Of a stretch of 64,000 bases of DNA, positions 7,318 through 15,981 are shown piece by piece (position 1 is the first letter of the stretch; each line of letters begins with the position of its first letter). Both the position numbers and the translations under genes were made by a program. The stretch comes from an uncultured Bacilli bacterium (GTDB lineage Bacteria > Bacillota_I > Bacilli_A > RF39 > UBA660): positions 14,015 through 78,014 of the forward strand of contig CAKOLB010000005.1 in the NCBI GenBank assembly GCA_934096125.1, given 5' to 3'. Under the pieces are notes generated by a model. That model had not been told where the DNA came from, did not search any database, and saw nothing but the letters and a program-made list of their open reading frames with translations.

Positions 7318-9262
7318 ACGTCACTTTGGCATAACCATTACCAGAGTGACCTGTTTCTGTGGTCGTTCCATCTGTGGTAGTAAATGATGTACTTCCATCT
7401 TTAAGAGTTGCTCCCTTTAGATAATATTTTTCGTTTAGTAGACAGCCTGATGGATAATTGCTAGCAGTTGAACTTGTGTAAATATAACCTGAGCCACCAC
7501 CGCCGCCACGGTCATCATCACCACTACTATCAGGATATGAGCCAGAGCCACCGTACCAGCCTCCACCACCGGCACCACCGTAACCATTGCTCCTGTAAAC
7601 TCCATTTCCACCAAAGCCAAAGCCTGCTTTGGCATCACTTTCATTTGTAGCTGTAGTAGACTGCGAAGTTGTAATCCAGGTATTTCCGGTTTGTGTTCCA
7701 CCATAGCCACCAGTTCCATAACTTTGAGTTGATGAGCCACCAGTAGTACCACCACCGTACATTCCTTGTTTGCTAGTGGCTCCATCAGAACCTCCACCAC
7801 CAGCAACTATAACCCGGGCATATAATGAGTCTGAATTAATTCTAATATCAGTTGCACCACCGCCACCTGGATATTTATAACGATTTCCTCCACCATTATA
7901 ACCACCACTACAGATGTTGTTTGTTGGAGTACAAGATGAGCCACCAAAACCACCAGTATGAATATAGATAGTATCTCCAGCATTTAAGTAGACAGTTCCT
8001 TCAGCATAACCGCCTTTACCTCCATATGTTGCACTACTTCTGTAGCCTCCTTGAGCACCCCAAACTTGTAAGATATAGTAACCACTTTTTTCAATTACTT
8101 TGGTTTGAACTGCTGCTTTAAAATCAAAGTAGCCATTGTAGACATAGCTCGTCTCGGCATCAGTTGCTAAAATAGCAGAAGTTTTACCTGATGAATCGAC
8201 TGAATAAGCTTTAATTTTATAAGTTGTTGCACCTGTTAAGCCACTAAATGTATAAGTTGAGCTGGTACTTGAGACATAGGTTGCTCCATTATCATTACTA
8301 TAATAGTACTTAGCTGCTTTAGTACCGGCCGAGCTACTAGCTATAGTGACTGTTATACTATCCCCAGTTGCAGAATACTCCATACTTTCCAATATTGGGC
8401 CACTAGAAACATTTAAATAAGCAACACAATTAGTTTTGCTGGTAGCTGCCACAACTACACTTTGATTAGTTAAACTCATGGTTGATGAGCCAGTGCAAGC
8501 TGATGAGCTTCCTAAGGAATAGTAAATATTACTAGGTATTTTTTTAGTTTCATAATATTTGCCAGAGCCAGATTTAGTTTCAACGAATAATTTTAGGGCA
8601 ATATCAACATCTAAGGCATCCATGTAGGCATTACAAACATCTTTTTTGTTGGTTTCAACACTGAACATATTTGTATCAGCATCATAGGAAATTGTTCCAC
8701 CATTTGTACAACTACTTTTGCTGGTATTTAGGGTATAACCAACTGATGGTAATGTAGTTGTTTCTAGTTTTGTGTACTCACCAGTTCCCTCGCCACTACT
8801 ACTACTAATGTTTTCGGCATAGACATTTAGGGTTAAATCAAGACTAGCCGTGGAGTCAAAGTAAAGGTAGCAAATATCATGGCCAGTTGCTATTATTCCG
8901 GCGGTAAAATTAGTACTGTCATAGGCAATGGTTGATTTATTGACGCAATAACTTTTAGATGAGTTGTACTCGTAACCTGCTTTAGGAATATAAGGGTAAA
9001 CATCATAAGAACCAAGGCCATTTCCGTTAGCATCTCTTTGCTCAGCCATTATTCTAATATCGATATCAGCAATTTTTCCAGTTGTTCCACCGATAATGGG
9101 TGTTGTATCGATTGTTTGGTAAAAAGCATAGGATACAATTAAGCCAACACACGCCAAAAGAACCACGATGGTAAAACCTATCAGTGGTATTTTGTATTTA
9201 TTAAGAAAGCTAGTTACATCTTTGTTTAGAATTTTTTTTACCCTATTTATCATTCTATTCAT
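7286..9262 (-). CDS. Large surface protein: Cys modules, Fn3-like domain and Gly-rich lectin-like domain
   Basis: This 658-residue protein has an N-terminal membrane anchor at about residues 27-49 (PLIGFTIVVLLACVGLIVSYAFY). Three related Cys modules follow (about 90-140, 165-215, 240-285). Each has a K-S-x-C-x-N-x-x-x-I-x-Y-D pattern followed by a second Cys before a Tyr. A fibronectin-III-like domain lies near 290-375 (YTFSGLTGATTYKIKAYSVD). The C-terminal half starts FDFKAAVQTKVI..SGYYILQVWGAQGG and is very Gly-rich, as in the Gly_rich (PF12810) domain. One Cys module recurs in the hypervariable protein at 57.4-58.7 kb. It is probably an adhesin. Confidence 0.7.
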   Translation of the reverse strand: MNRMINRVKKILNKDVTSFLNKYKIPLIGFTIVVLLACVGLIVSYAFYQTIDTTPIIGGTTGKIADIDIRIMAEQRDANGNGLGSYDVYPYIPKAGYEYNSSKSYCVNKSTIAYDSTNFTAGIIATGHDICYLYFDSTASLDLTLNVYAENISSSSGEGTGEYTKLETTTLPSVGYTLNTSKSSCTNGGTISYDADTNMFSVETNKKDVCNAYMDALDVDIALKLFVETKSGSGKYYETKKIPSNIYYSLGSSSACTGSSTMSLTNQSVVVAATSKTNCVAYLNVSSGPILESMEYSATGDSITVTIASSSAGTKAAKYYYSNDNGATYVSSTSSTYTFSGLTGATTYKIKAYSVDSSGKTSAILATDAETSYVYNGYFDFKAAVQTKVIEKSGYYILQVWGAQGGYRSSATYGGKGGYAEGTVYLNAGDTIYIHTGGFGGSSCTPTNNICSGGYNGGGNRYKYPGGGGATDIRINSDSLYARVIVAGGGGSDGATSKQGMYGGGTTGGSSTQSYGTGGYGGTQTGNTWITTSQSTTATNESDAKAGFGFGGNGVYRSNGYGGAGGGGWYGGSGSYPDSSGDDDRGGGGGSGYIYTSSTASNYPSGCLLNEKYYLKGATLKDGSTSFTTTDGTTTETGHSGNGYAKVTYDGTRVNGDV

Positions 9263-9316
9263 ATGCCCTTTACCTATCCTAATAATAATTTTAAAATAAA
9301 TACTTTATAAAGTCAA

Positions 9317-9877
9317 TTACTTGTAACCTTTTTCTTTATAGTAATTGTATAATTCTTGAAATCTATTAAAGTGAATTACTTCTCTTTGTCTTAAGAATAA
9401 TAGGACTTCAATTATGCATGGGTCAGTTGCAAGGTCGATTAAATATTCATAAACAGCTTTAGCTTTTAATTCAGCGGCCATATCTTCCATAAGGTCTGTT
9501 AGAGGGCTTCCAGTTGATGCAAAGGTTGATGCGTCAAATGGTACTCCACTTGCACTTATCGGATATATTCCTTTACCATGTTCTGCATAGTAATCAGATA
9601 GTCCAGCTTCTTTTATCTCTTTAATTGTTGCTCCATCCATAAGCTGAGATACAATTGTGCCAATCATTTCAACGTGTCCAATTTCTTCACAAGCAATATC
9701 ATTTAAAAGAGCTCTTCCCTTTTCATCTGGCATTGTGTATTTTTGGCTAAAGTACCGCAAAGCTGCACCAAGTTCTCCGGCATATCCTCCTAGCTGAGTT
9801 ATGATAAGTTTTGCCATTTTTAAATCCTTTTTGGTAACACTTACGGGATAGGCTAAGTGCTTAACATATTTAAACAT
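9317..9877 (-). CDS. cotJC: Manganese catalase-like spore-coat protein
   Basis: This is a ferritin-like di-metal protein of the CotJC/Mn-catalase family with 186 residues. Metal ligands are in the pattern YAGELGAALRYFSQ, then IACEEIGHVEMIG (Glu and His), then EDMAAELKAKAVYEYL and REVIHFNRFQE. I chose the ATG at 9877 because GGAGG lies 9 bp upstream; the longer frame to 9919 only reads back into cotJB. It overlaps the end of cotJB by 8 bp. In sporeformers it is a coat enzyme. Here it may act in peroxide defence, since no other sporulation gene is in view. Confidence 0.9.
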   Translation of the reverse strand: MFKYVKHLAYPVSVTKKDLKMAKLIITQLGGYAGELGAALRYFSQKYTMPDEKGRALLNDIACEEIGHVEMIGTIVSQLMDGATIKEIKEAGLSDYYAEHGKGIYPISASGVPFDASTFASTGSPLTDLMEDMAAELKAKAVYEYLIDLATDPCIIEVLLFLRQREVIHFNRFQELYNYYKEKGYK

Positions 9878-10301
9878 ATTTACTACCTCCGATATTTTGC
9901 CATGGCCATGGATTATCAATCCACTTAAACTTTTCTAAATACGTGCTATCGGTAATTTCAAGTGGTCCATATTTCTTAACATATTCCCGATTTTTATCAG
10001 CATATTTTTGAGATATTTTTCTGAATTTTTCTAAATACTTTTCATCTTTTGGATGAAGGTCTAAATAAAGGTTTAAATCATTTAAAGCAAAAGATAAAGC
10101 CATAACCTCTAAAAGCAAACTTTCCTCTTCACTTCTTGGAATAATCTTGCTTGGCATATAATTTTTATAAGGCATGTACTCTTCTTTAAATAATGTTCCT
10201 TTATAAAAGCCTTTCATTATTTTGTCCTTCTCTTCACTATGTTCTAAGTATTTCTTAGGTACTGTAAATTCCCAAAATTCTAAATTGTCATCAAATAACA
10301 T
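9870..10301 (-). CDS. cotJB: CotJB protein with CotJA-like N-terminal extension
   Basis: The last 85 of 143 residues are CotJB: LLLEVMALSFALNDLNLYLDLHP, then YVKKYGPLEI and the closing WIDNPWPWQ. The first 55 residues include FKEEYMPYKNYMPSKI, resembling the short CotJA protein, so this may be a CotJA-CotJB fusion. It forms an operon with cotJC. It is divergent from ftsK. Confidence 0.85.
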   Translation of the reverse strand: MLFDDNLEFWEFTVPKKYLEHSEEKDKIMKGFYKGTLFKEEYMPYKNYMPSKIIPRSEEESLLLEVMALSFALNDLNLYLDLHPKDEKYLEKFRKISQKYADKNREYVKKYGPLEITDSTYLEKFKWIDNPWPWQNIGGSKYV

Positions 10302-10367
10302 AAATTTTCCTCCCTAATTTAAGGTATGTCTTTTTCCCTAAATGTTATGGGTTAATTGCTTAGAAAG

Positions 10368-10396
10368 TTGATTATTTTAGGCTCTTAAGTTATAAT
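10368..10396 (+). promoter_or_regulatory. Predicted sigma-A promoter of ftsK
   Basis: TTGATT (10368-10373) and TATAAT (10391-10396) are spaced by 17 bp, 15 bp upstream of the ATG at 10412. The leader is very short, with GGTGAT as the only ribosome-binding candidate. Confidence 0.65.
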
Positions 10397-10411
10397 TATC
10401 ATGGTGATAAT

Positions 10412-12640
10412 ATGGCTAAGAAGAAAAAAGCAAAGGATAATACAAATAGTGGTTACAGTGTAGAACTTACCGGGTTAATTCTTATTTTAATTGGGTTTAT
10501 TGGCTTTGGTTTTGGGGTTATTGGCTCAATTATAAAGAAGTTTGCAATGTTTTTAGCCGGTACTTGGTGGAGCATCATTTTAATAATCCTCATTATAACG
10601 GGAGTTTATATGCTTTACAAAAGAACGATGCCAAAGTTTTCAGGAAGAAAGTTTATTGGTATATATATATTTATCGCTTGTCTTTTAGTTGCTAGTCATT
10701 TTGAATTTTTAGAACTTAGTAATGCTCCAAAGGATATCTTGTCAGCGACATACAATAATTATATGGAAAGGATAAGTTCTATTTCCAGCAGTAATGCTTT
10801 AGAGACAACAGGAACAACATCGATTGTGATTGGTGGAGGTTTTATTGGGGCTGTTTTGATAACTATTTTATATGGCTTATTTAGTAAGACAGGAACAATT
10901 GCAATTTTAATACTTATGCTTATTTTTGCAAGTGTACTTACTTTTGATTTTAATATATCAAATGCGATTAAAAATTTGATAACGAAGCTAAAAGAACAAA
11001 GTCATAAGGTAGTAGAAAGTGAGGTTTCTGAAGAAGTACCCGAGATAAGAAAACCTAAAAAAGTGGCAGAAGAAGCGTCTGAGAAAGAAAAAATTGTTAT
11101 TACTAGTATGGAAGAGTTAAAACAAAAACCAGTGCCAGTGCAAGAGTCACTTGAAAAGCCAGTTAAAAAAGAATCTACTTTGGAAGATAAAAATTATCGC
11201 TTGCCAAAGTTTAATGAGATATTTGACCCGCTTAAACCGAAGAAAAACAATAACACTGATTTTACAAGAAGTAATAAAGAAATTTTAGAGAGAGTTTTAA
11301 GAGATTTTGGAATTAATGCCAAAGTGGTAGAAATACATATTGGACCAGCGGTTACTGAGTATGAACTTACTGTGCCAGCCGGAACAAAGGTTAGTAAAAT
11401 AGTTAATATAGATAAAGAAATTGCACTAGCTTTAGCAGCGAAAGATGTTATCATTCAGGCGCCTATTCCAGGGAAAAGTACAATTGGTGTGGAAATTCCT
11501 AACCCTACTATTTCAAGTGTTACCTTAAGAGAAGTTTTGGAAAGTCCGCAAAATTTAAAAAGTGAAGCTAAAATTTGTGGAGCTTTAGGAAAAGATATAA
11601 TGGGTAATGCAAAAGTTTTTGACCTTACCAAAATGCCTCACCTTTTAGTAGCTGGTTCTACAGGTAGTGGGAAATCTGTTTGTATAAATGGAATTATTGC
11701 ATCTATTTTGATGCGTTATAAGCCAAATGAAGTAAAACTTGTTTTGGTTGACCCGAAGAAGGTTGAACTTACCAACTATAATGGTATTCCTCATCTTCTT
11801 TGTCCAGTTGTAAGTGACCCGAAGAAAGCTAGTTTAACACTTCAGAAAGTTGTCAGTGAAATGGACCAAAGATTTCAACTATTTAGTGATAATGAAGTTA
11901 AAAATATAACTGGATATAATGAACTTATTGATAAACGAAATAAAAAGAATCCTGATGATATTAAAGAGCCAATGCCTTATATAGTGGTTATTATCGATGA
12001 ACTTGCTGATTTAATGCTGGTTGCATCTAAAGAAGTTGAAGATTCCATTACTAGAATTACTCAACTTGCCAGGGCAGCTGGTATTCACTTAATTGTGGCA
12101 ACTCAAAGACCATCAACTGATGTTATTACAGGGCTTATTAAAAACAATATTCCATCGCGAATTGCTTTTGCGGTTGCCAGTCAAATAGACTCGCGGACAA
12201 TCCTTGACCAAAGAGGGGCAGAAAGATTACTTGGTAAAGGAGATATGTTATATTTTCCAATGGGTGATAGCTCCCCTACCCGTATTCAAGGGTGCTTTAT
12301 AAATGATGATGAAATAAAAAGATTAATTGATTACTGTAAAAGTCAAGGCGCTGCTAGTTATGATAAAGAATTTGAAAATGTTAGTCAAAATACATCTAGT
12401 GGCACGGGAAACTCAAATGCCAGTGATGCGGATGATGAGTCTTATAATGAAGTTGTAGAGTTTGCAATTCAAACAGGGAAAATTAGTGCTTCCCTAATTC
12501 AAAGAAGATTTCGCTTTGGCTATAACAGAGCGGCAAGAATGATGGATTTACTAGAGGCCCGAGGAATTGTTGGTCCTCAAAACGGTTCAAAGCCACGGGA
12601 AGTTTTAGTTAAACTAGAAAAAAATGATGAAGATGTATAA
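10412..12640 (+). CDS. ftsK: DNA translocase FtsK/SpoIIIE
   Basis: This hexameric motor pumps chromosome DNA through the closing septum. The 742 residues comprise four N-terminal membrane helices within residues 12-190, a charged linker to about 255, and the RecA-like motor. The motor has Walker A AGSTGSGKS (about 412-420) and Walker B VVIIDELADLM (about 522-532). ATQRPSTDVITG and RIAFAVASQIDSRTIL follow. The C-terminal winged-helix gamma domain is at about 680-735 (QRRFRFGYNRAARMMDLLEARGIVGP). All parts are present. It stands alone after its own promoter. Confidence 0.97.
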   Translation: MAKKKKAKDNTNSGYSVELTGLILILIGFIGFGFGVIGSIIKKFAMFLAGTWWSIILIILIITGVYMLYKRTMPKFSGRKFIGIYIFIACLLVASHFEFLELSNAPKDILSATYNNYMERISSISSSNALETTGTTSIVIGGGFIGAVLITILYGLFSKTGTIAILILMLIFASVLTFDFNISNAIKNLITKLKEQSHKVVESEVSEEVPEIRKPKKVAEEASEKEKIVITSMEELKQKPVPVQESLEKPVKKESTLEDKNYRLPKFNEIFDPLKPKKNNNTDFTRSNKEILERVLRDFGINAKVVEIHIGPAVTEYELTVPAGTKVSKIVNIDKEIALALAAKDVIIQAPIPGKSTIGVEIPNPTISSVTLREVLESPQNLKSEAKICGALGKDIMGNAKVFDLTKMPHLLVAGSTGSGKSVCINGIIASILMRYKPNEVKLVLVDPKKVELTNYNGIPHLLCPVVSDPKKASLTLQKVVSEMDQRFQLFSDNEVKNITGYNELIDKRNKKNPDDIKEPMPYIVVIIDELADLMLVASKEVEDSITRITQLARAAGIHLIVATQRPSTDVITGLIKNNIPSRIAFAVASQIDSRTILDQRGAERLLGKGDMLYFPMGDSSPTRIQGCFINDDEIKRLIDYCKSQGAASYDKEFENVSQNTSSGTGNSNASDADDESYNEVVEFAIQTGKISASLIQRRFRFGYNRAARMMDLLEARGIVGPQNGSKPREVLVKLEKNDEDV

Positions 12641-12700
12641 AAAACAATTTTAAAAATATATTATTTATGTTAATATTAATAATGAAAGGTATGTGATAAT

Positions 12701-13270
12701 ATGGCAAACAAAAATGATAGTACAAAACAAAAAGAAAAAGGAAAGGATATGCGAGCCTACTTAACAAGTAGAAATATTCTTATTGCAGCGGGTATAATAT
12801 TTATATTGCTTCTTTTAGGTGTGTATGTGCACAGGTTTAATGCTTTACAAGATAAAGATAAATTTAATACTAGTTACTTAGTAGAAACTGGGACAGTTAA
12901 TTTAGAAATTAAAAATCTAAATGAAGTTAAACAAATACTTACAGAGTCACCTAATGAATATTTTGTTTTAATTACTTATACTGGTAGTAAAGAAGAAAAA
13001 TCATTAGAAGATGGACTTAAAACAATAATTGATAAGTATAAATTAAATGATTCCTTTTATTACTTAAATGTTCAAAGTATTAAAGATGATAAAGATTTAA
13101 TTAATAAAGTTAATAGTGCTTTTGATACTGATAAGATTAAAGCGGTTCCAACAATTCTTTACTATAAAGATGGAAAAGTTATTGATGTTGTTAAAAGAGA
13201 TGATAAAAATATGATAAATGCTAGTGATTTTCAAAAATTGTTAGATATTTATGAATTTGAAGGTCAATAA
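12701..13270 (+). CDS. Membrane-anchored thioredoxin-fold protein without CxxC
   Basis: Of 189 residues, a membrane helix at about 27-46 (ILIAAGIIFILLLLGVYVH) is followed by an extracytoplasmic thioredoxin-like domain. The domain has the beta strand FVLITYTGSKEEK where an active thioredoxin has WCxxC, and the cis-Pro region KAVPTILYYKDGK. Both redox cysteines are missing, so it should not be a disulfide reductase; a binding or chaperone role is more likely. It lies between ftsK and trmL in the same direction. Confidence 0.75.
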   Translation: MANKNDSTKQKEKGKDMRAYLTSRNILIAAGIIFILLLLGVYVHRFNALQDKDKFNTSYLVETGTVNLEIKNLNEVKQILTESPNEYFVLITYTGSKEEKSLEDGLKTIIDKYKLNDSFYYLNVQSIKDDKDLINKVNSAFDTDKIKAVPTILYYKDGKVIDVVKRDDKNMINASDFQKLLDIYEFEGQ

Positions 13271-13296
13271 AGGCCTTTTTTTAAAGGAGGGAAAAC

Positions 13297-13815
13297 ATGA
13301 TTAATGTTGTATTATTTGAACCAGAGATACCACAAAATACAGGAAATATTATGCGAACTTGTGTAGCTACTGATGCTGTTTTACATTTAATTAAACCACT
13401 TGGGTTCTCTATTGATGATAAAGCTTTAAAACGCTCTGGTGTAAATTATATTGATAAACTAAAAATGAATGTTTATGAAAGTTGGAAAGATTTTGAAAGC
13501 AAGAATAAAGATGGAAAGTTTTATTTTCTAACAAGATATGGACATAAGCCACCGACTAGTTTTGATTATAGTAATAAAGATGAAAACTTATACTTTATCT
13601 TTGGTAAAGAATCAACTGGTATACCCAAAGAGATATTAAAACCTCATATTGATACATGTATGAGGCTTCCAATGAGCATAAATGTACGCTCGCTTAATTT
13701 GTCTAATACTGTTGCTATTGTTGTGTATGAAGCTTTGCGGCAACAAGATTATCGGGACCTATTATTTGATGAACCACATAAATCAAAAACAGAAATTGAA
13801 GATTATAAGATTTAA
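13297..13815 (+). CDS. trmL: tRNA (cytidine/uridine-34-2'-O)-methyltransferase
   Basis: This SPOUT-family enzyme methylates the ribose of wobble position 34 in tRNA-Leu isoacceptors. The 172 residues match TrmL: N-terminal VLFEPEIPQNTGNIMRTC, then YFIFGKESTGIP and the trefoil-knot end MSINVRSLNLSNTVAIVVYEALRQQ. It starts after a strong AAAGGAGGG. Confidence 0.95.
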   Translation: MINVVLFEPEIPQNTGNIMRTCVATDAVLHLIKPLGFSIDDKALKRSGVNYIDKLKMNVYESWKDFESKNKDGKFYFLTRYGHKPPTSFDYSNKDENLYFIFGKESTGIPKEILKPHIDTCMRLPMSINVRSLNLSNTVAIVVYEALRQQDYRDLLFDEPHKSKTEIEDYKI

Positions 13816-13821
13816 AAAAAG

Positions 13822-13849
13822 TATCACATTTTAATTGTGATATTTTTTT
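13822..13849 (+). terminator. Terminator after trmL
   Basis: A stem TATCACA / TGTGATA with a short AT loop is followed by seven T residues. Confidence 0.85.
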
Positions 13850-13875
13850 GATTAATTTTACGTACTCTAGTTTGA

Positions 13876-14381
13876 TTAATTACATCTGCTACCTTCGCCA
13901 AATTCTTCTTTTAAAGCTTCTAGATATCCCTTAAATTCTTCTATACTTTCGATATTTTCTACTCTCTCTTGGTGATTCATATTTACTTCTTTTTGTTTAT
14001 TTCTCTTTGCCTCTTCTCAAGATACTGCTTTATAACAGTCTTCTAGCTCTGCAATATGATCTTTAATTGTTAGATTTTCGAAATAATTTTTATCTAGAAT
14101 CGGATTTAAGATAAAGACATCGTAATCATAATTTTTTAATATTTCTATTAAATCTAATTGATTTTGATAAGTTCGAGTGGATAATACACATTGGTCTTGT
14201 ATAACTTTAAAAACAGCATCGTTAAATTGGTTTTATTTAATACTTGAAGCAGCCCTAATTGTTCTGTTAAAGTTCTTTGTGCTTGAATATCTTCATCTAA
14301 AACTGGAGGATACCGCATTTTCTTTAATAAATTTATATCTTTTATCCTTTCTGATAAATAATCCATTATTTCAATCTTCAT
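13876..14381 (-). pseudogene. Frameshifted gene of unknown function
   Basis: A plausible product starts MKIEIMDYLSERIKDIN (ATG at 14381). It needs one frameshift near 14215 and readthrough of an in-frame TGA near 14020, where Trp would fit well (KAVS-stop-EEAKRN), to reach the stop at 13876. The C-terminal part is charged and helical (EFKGYLEALKEEFGEG). I do not recognise the family. It lies between trmL and the 3' half of dacA. Confidence 0.5.
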
Positions 14382-14474
14382 ATATTTTCTTCTTTTATTA
14401 TTAATTGTCTTTCTAAAGTCAGTTTATCATATTATCAAGTTTTCTCCACTGCTTAAGAAATTTAAAAAACAGCC

Positions 14475-15011
14475 TTATGACTGCTTTAAAATTTCTTTAC
14501 CATGACTTATTACTTTTAAGTTTTTGTAAAGATAGTCTAAAATTGTAGCTTTTGGAATATCTTCTGCAACTGTTACATCCACCTCATCTACTATATTGTT
14601 TTCATTATCTATAATTTCAGCTGTTCCTACTACTTGCCCTACTTTAACTGGAGCTTTAACACTTTTTACTTTAATATTAAATTTATATTTCAAAGGACTT
14701 TCAGTATTTTTCAAAAGCTCTGTTGCATCCTTTGTTAAAGTAAGATTAACAATGCTTTGTTTGCCTTTTTCTACTCTTATTCTTCCGAGTGTCTCTTTTT
14801 TAGTTTTAATTACATTTACTTTATAATTATTAAAACCATAGTTTAAGAGTTTCACAGTGTCACTGCTTCTATTTTCTGATGTATCTTCTCCCATGACAAC
14901 TGATACCAAACGAAAACTATTTTTTTGTGCTGTTGATGTCAAACAATATCCAGCGGTTTTAGTAAAACCTGTTTTAAGACCATCAACTCCTGTGTAAAAA
15001 CGAACAAGTTT
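14475..15011 (-). pseudogene. dacA: dacA 3' half (PBP5-type D-Ala-D-Ala carboxypeptidase)
   Basis: The frame from the att core (15009-15019) reads LVRFYTGVDGLKTGFTKTAG, which includes the KTG motif of penicillin-binding proteins, then LTSTAQK and the PBP5 C-terminal beta domain (KVKSVKAPVKVGQVVG). It continues exactly from the 5' half at 24202-24825. A TAG in frame just inside the element and the lack of a start leave this half without translation from its natural start. The first internal ATG is at 14942. In the intact protein this part completes the active site and holds the membrane-proximal domain. Confidence 0.92.
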
Positions 15012-15045
15012 ATTTGTATGTGAATATTGCTATAGTAAAAAGGTA
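15009..15045. other. Left attachment junction of the dacA element
   Basis: The core TTTATTTGTAT (15009-15019) is followed inward by nine bases and GCTATAGTAAAAA. The outer side is the 3' half of dacA. Confidence 0.8.
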
Positions 15046-15068
15046 TCACTTCTTGATGAAATGATACC
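15042..15068 (-). terminator. Terminator at the left end of the element
   Basis: A stem of GGTATCA with an imperfect extension pairs with TGATACC (15042-15048 with 15062-15068) and is followed by TTTTT on the minus strand. It would stop the cargo operon before the dacA 3' half. Confidence 0.75.
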
Positions 15069-15204
15069 ATGAAATTATATAATTAACAATAGTTATGTTA
15101 ATTTTTAAAATCACACAAAAAGGATTTATAGGCTTTATATCAATTACAAAATTGTATTAACGATTATTGAAAATAAATAACATATTTAGGTTATAATAAA
15201 TTTT

Positions 15205-15981
15205 CTAATACTTATTTAATCCAATTTCATATGGAAACAATACGGATAAATCTTTTGGCTCATTTGTAAATATAATTTTTTTATTATATGCAGTAATAAA
15301 TCCAAATTCAAACATCGTACCTTTTCCAATAATTCCTGTAGGGTTACAAACAATTATTGCATCGGCTTTTTTAAATTTATTCATATGATCATATTTATGT
15401 CTCCATGAATCACGTTCATTTTCCATTGTTTGTCCTTCTAATAATATGAAATCAGTACCTAAAGTTTCTTTTACCACATCCTTGGTCCATGGACTTAAGA
15501 TTTCAATATTTTGTTTTTCTAGTATTTCCATTAAATCACAAATTTCTTGCATATTTTTTTGAAAACTTCCACATATAACAACCCTTCTGAATTCTTGTTG
15601 TAACAATCCTTCTATTAAATTATTTACTTTTCTGCCATTATTTTTTTGCTGCAAATAAAAGTTTTCTAAATCTTTTGGTACGATATTTAAATAAAGACCA
15701 TGTTTTACAAATACATGTATGTTCAATTGAATTTGTTCCTCATTAGATAATTCTTGAAATATACCAGTTGCGTACAACCTAGTATTTTTATTATCTAATT
15801 TTATTTTTGTGTTCAAGTCATATAAATAATTATCGATTTTATCACATAACTCCTTATTTACCAATGTTTCATTAAAAAACAACCTGCTCTCATTAACTTT
15901 TATTATTGAATCATTTTCAACGTTATACAAAGTTGTTTTATAAGTATTAAAATGTATAAATATTTTATTTTTGTCTTTCAT
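15205..15981 (-). CDS. Nucleoside 2-deoxyribosyltransferase-like enzyme with extra N-terminal domain
   Basis: Numbering is from the ATG at 15990, where the open frame begins; the ATG at 15981 (residue 4) has the better-spaced ribosome-binding site. The C-terminal half (residues 135-245) has the NDT fold signature: VVICGSFQ, then KKADAIIVCNPTG and IIGKGTMFEFGFITAYNKK. The Glu of MFEFG (E228) fits the catalytic nucleophile. Relatives transfer or hydrolyse the N-glycosidic bond of nucleosides or nucleotides (NDT, the CMP hydrolases MilB/BlsM, and DNPH1/RCL on 5-hydroxymethyl-dUMP). Residues 1-125 are an unrecognised N-terminal domain. It is the last gene of a five-gene operon and overlaps the glycosylase gene by about 17-26 bp. 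Confidence 0.7.
   Translation of the reverse strand: MKDKNKIFIHFNTYKTTLYNVENDSIIKVNESRLFFNETLVNKELCDKIDNYLYDLNTKIKLDNKNTRLYATGIFQELSNEEQIQLNIHVFVKHGLYLNIVPKDLENFYLQQKNNGRKVNNLIEGLLQQEFRRVVICGSFQKNMQEICDLMEILEKQNIEILSPWTKDVVKETLGTDFILLEGQTMENERDSWRHKYDHMNKFKKADAIIVCNPTGIIGKGTMFEFGFITAYNKKIIFTNEPKDLSVLFPYEIGLNKY

Noticed and set aside
7435..7806. 123-codon frame inside the Gly-rich surface gene
   Set aside because: It is a shifted frame of the repetitive GGT/GGA-rich coding sequence, with no start signal and a composition that only mirrors the real frame.
7286..9262. Third DGR target
   Set aside because: The C-terminus is Gly-rich with no GC-rich adenine-poor constant codons and no similarity to the RPSFNL block.
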